Source: an uncultured bacterium
GTDB taxonomy: Bacteria > Auribacterota > Tritonobacteria > UBA1439
Assembly: GCA_937858775.1 (NCBI GenBank)
Contig: CALLYX010000215.1
Span: 1-5,782, forward strand
DNA: 5,782 nucleotides
Reading direction: 5' to 3'
Shown: in pieces, positions 5,361 to 5,782 of the stretch
How the letters are laid out: each line of letters opens with the position of its first letter
Numbering within the stretch: position 1 is the first letter of the stretch
The notes under the pieces: model-generated
The model's database searches: none
Told to the model about the DNA's origin: nothing
Seen by the model: only the letters and a program-made list of their open reading frames with translations
Translations under genes and position numbers: made by a program

Positions 5361-5400
5361 TTACACTACATAATAGCACAAATACAGAAATGTAGTGTAA
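5361..5400 (-). promoter_or_regulatory. Promoter with flanking 11-bp inverted repeat (operator)
   Basis: TTACACTACAT (5361-5371) and ATGTAGTGTAA (5390-5400) are perfect 11-bp arms separated by 18 bp. On the minus strand TGC-TATTAT (5378-5370) is an extended -10 with one mismatch to TATAAT; transcription would begin near 5363. The proximal arm thus covers the -10 and start site, and the distal arm covers the -35 region. This is the layout expected of a repressor-controlled promoter. No strong -35 is present, consistent with extended -10 use. Confidence 0.7.
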
Positions 5401-5460
5401 TGCAGGATTTCGGAATCACGTCGAGGATATGGCATAAGGAGGAGGCCTTATCGGTAATAG

Positions 5461-5752
5461 GACCTCCCCCTGGAAATCGACGGCGGGGACGACGGATCTC
5501 CCAGGGCGTTGCCGCTGATGATCGATGCCGTCGGGATCGCCTTCCGGGCCGTCCGGGACGAGCGCCGGGGGATATGCGTGGTAGGGGGGTGCGACGTGTG
5601 CCGTTTATGTGGGGAGGGCCGAGTGGGCGAACGCTTCGCCCCCGGCGGCTGCCGGAAGCGGGGCGCATGAATACGTGGCGACCAGGTGCCGAGATGCGCT
5701 TCCCGTGCCGCTTTCGCGGCGCGGGATGCATCCCGCGCCGCGGGGAAACCCA
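5461..5752. repeat. Dispersed repeat, copy C
   Basis: Aligns to copy B (see that entry) but lacks about 90-100 bp present in B between 1822 and 1911, and carries an extra 30 bp near 5711-5740. Just left of it an imperfect GGAGG...CCTCC hairpin (5441-5467) parallels the strong hairpin left of copy B. The right end meets the stop codon of a paralogous gene, exactly as in B. Between 5401 and 5460 I see nothing else. Confidence 0.9.
5715..5742. repeat. 28-bp perfect palindrome after the partial gene
   Basis: The bases read the same on both strands from 5715 to 5742, centred on ATGCAT. It lies 11 bp past the stop codon at 5753 in the minus direction, so it may form a terminator-like stem, though no U-run follows. 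Copy B has no equivalent: the palindrome comes from a 30-bp segment present only in copy C. Confidence 0.8.
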
Positions 5753-5782
5753 TTATTTGACCGTCAGCACCTCCCTGTCCAC
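5753..5782 (-). CDS. 3' end of a gene sharing the propeller protein's C-terminus (partial)
   Basis: The last nine codons read V-D-R-E-V-L-T-V-K then TAA, against V-D-R-E-V-L-R-V-K-stop in the propeller gene; 27 of 30 bases agree. The gene continues beyond the window. Because the 3' flank is repeat copy C, the match to the propeller gene covers both coding end and downstream DNA. The rest of the protein cannot be seen; it may or may not be another propeller. Confidence 0.75.
   Translation of the reverse strand: MDREVLTVK

Noticed and set aside
5350..5379. Longer start for the 99-aa protein at 5379
   Set aside because: The extension lies across the -10 and operator arm and would place the good AGGAGT site inside the gene; the ATG at 5349 fits that site.
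4350..5400. TACACTAC box pairs as integron attC sites or dif-like sites
   Set aside because: The arms do not contain the RYYYAAC / GTTRRRY core of attC, and the 22-bp gap does not fit the 6-8 bp centre of dif sites. No integrase is in the window.
5366..5753. Arg/Pro/Ser-rich minus-strand frames across repeat copy C, and similar ones across A and B
   Set aside because: They follow the repeat in several frames at once and have the composition of GC-rich shadow frames.

Overview
The window comes from a GC-rich bacterium. Genes have Shine-Dalgarno sites and sigma70-like promoters, and both two-gene operons are joined by ATGA overlaps. Nothing here (no rRNA or housekeeping gene) fixes the phylum. 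The large secreted-type propeller protein with a Pro/Thr linker and the frequent dispersed intergenic repeats fit a repeat-rich genome of an uncultured lineage, but that is an impression only.

Layout, left to right. 1-106: truncated copy (A) of a dispersed repeat. 107-1802: an abiEi-abiEii type IV toxin-antitoxin operon on the + strand, with a candidate promoter, an inverted repeat in its leader and a strong hairpin after the toxin gene. 1790-2153: a long copy (B) of the dispersed repeat, ending directly at the stop codon of the next gene. 2154-3710 (- strand): an exported PQQ-type beta-propeller protein with eight repeats, a Pro/Thr-rich linker and a C-terminal module. 3711-4349: a gene-poor stretch with this gene's promoter, a cluster of AAAACTGGGGA inverted boxes and decayed-looking sequence. 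4350-5400 (- strand): a second two-gene module, a 99-aa basic protein followed by a NTP_transf_8 (GSU2403-type) nucleotidyltransferase. 5461-5752: repeat copy C. 5753-5782: the last codons of a second protein with the same C-terminus as the propeller protein.

How the parts relate. Two unrelated nucleotidyltransferase modules, each a small upstream partner translationally coupled to a DxD nucleotidyltransferase, lie within about 5 kb and are bounded by direct copies of one repeat. AbiE is a known toxin-antitoxin pair; the second module has the same architecture, but a toxin role there is inference.

The most striking unexplained signal is in the second module. Inverted TACACTAC / GTAGTGTA boxes occur as a pair over its promoter and again, with exactly the same 30-bp offset, over the stop codon of the nucleotidyltransferase. 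The second notable signal is that copies B and C of the repeat are joined to the 3' ends of two genes sharing a C-terminus, which suggests a family of genes with a common, recombining 3' end.
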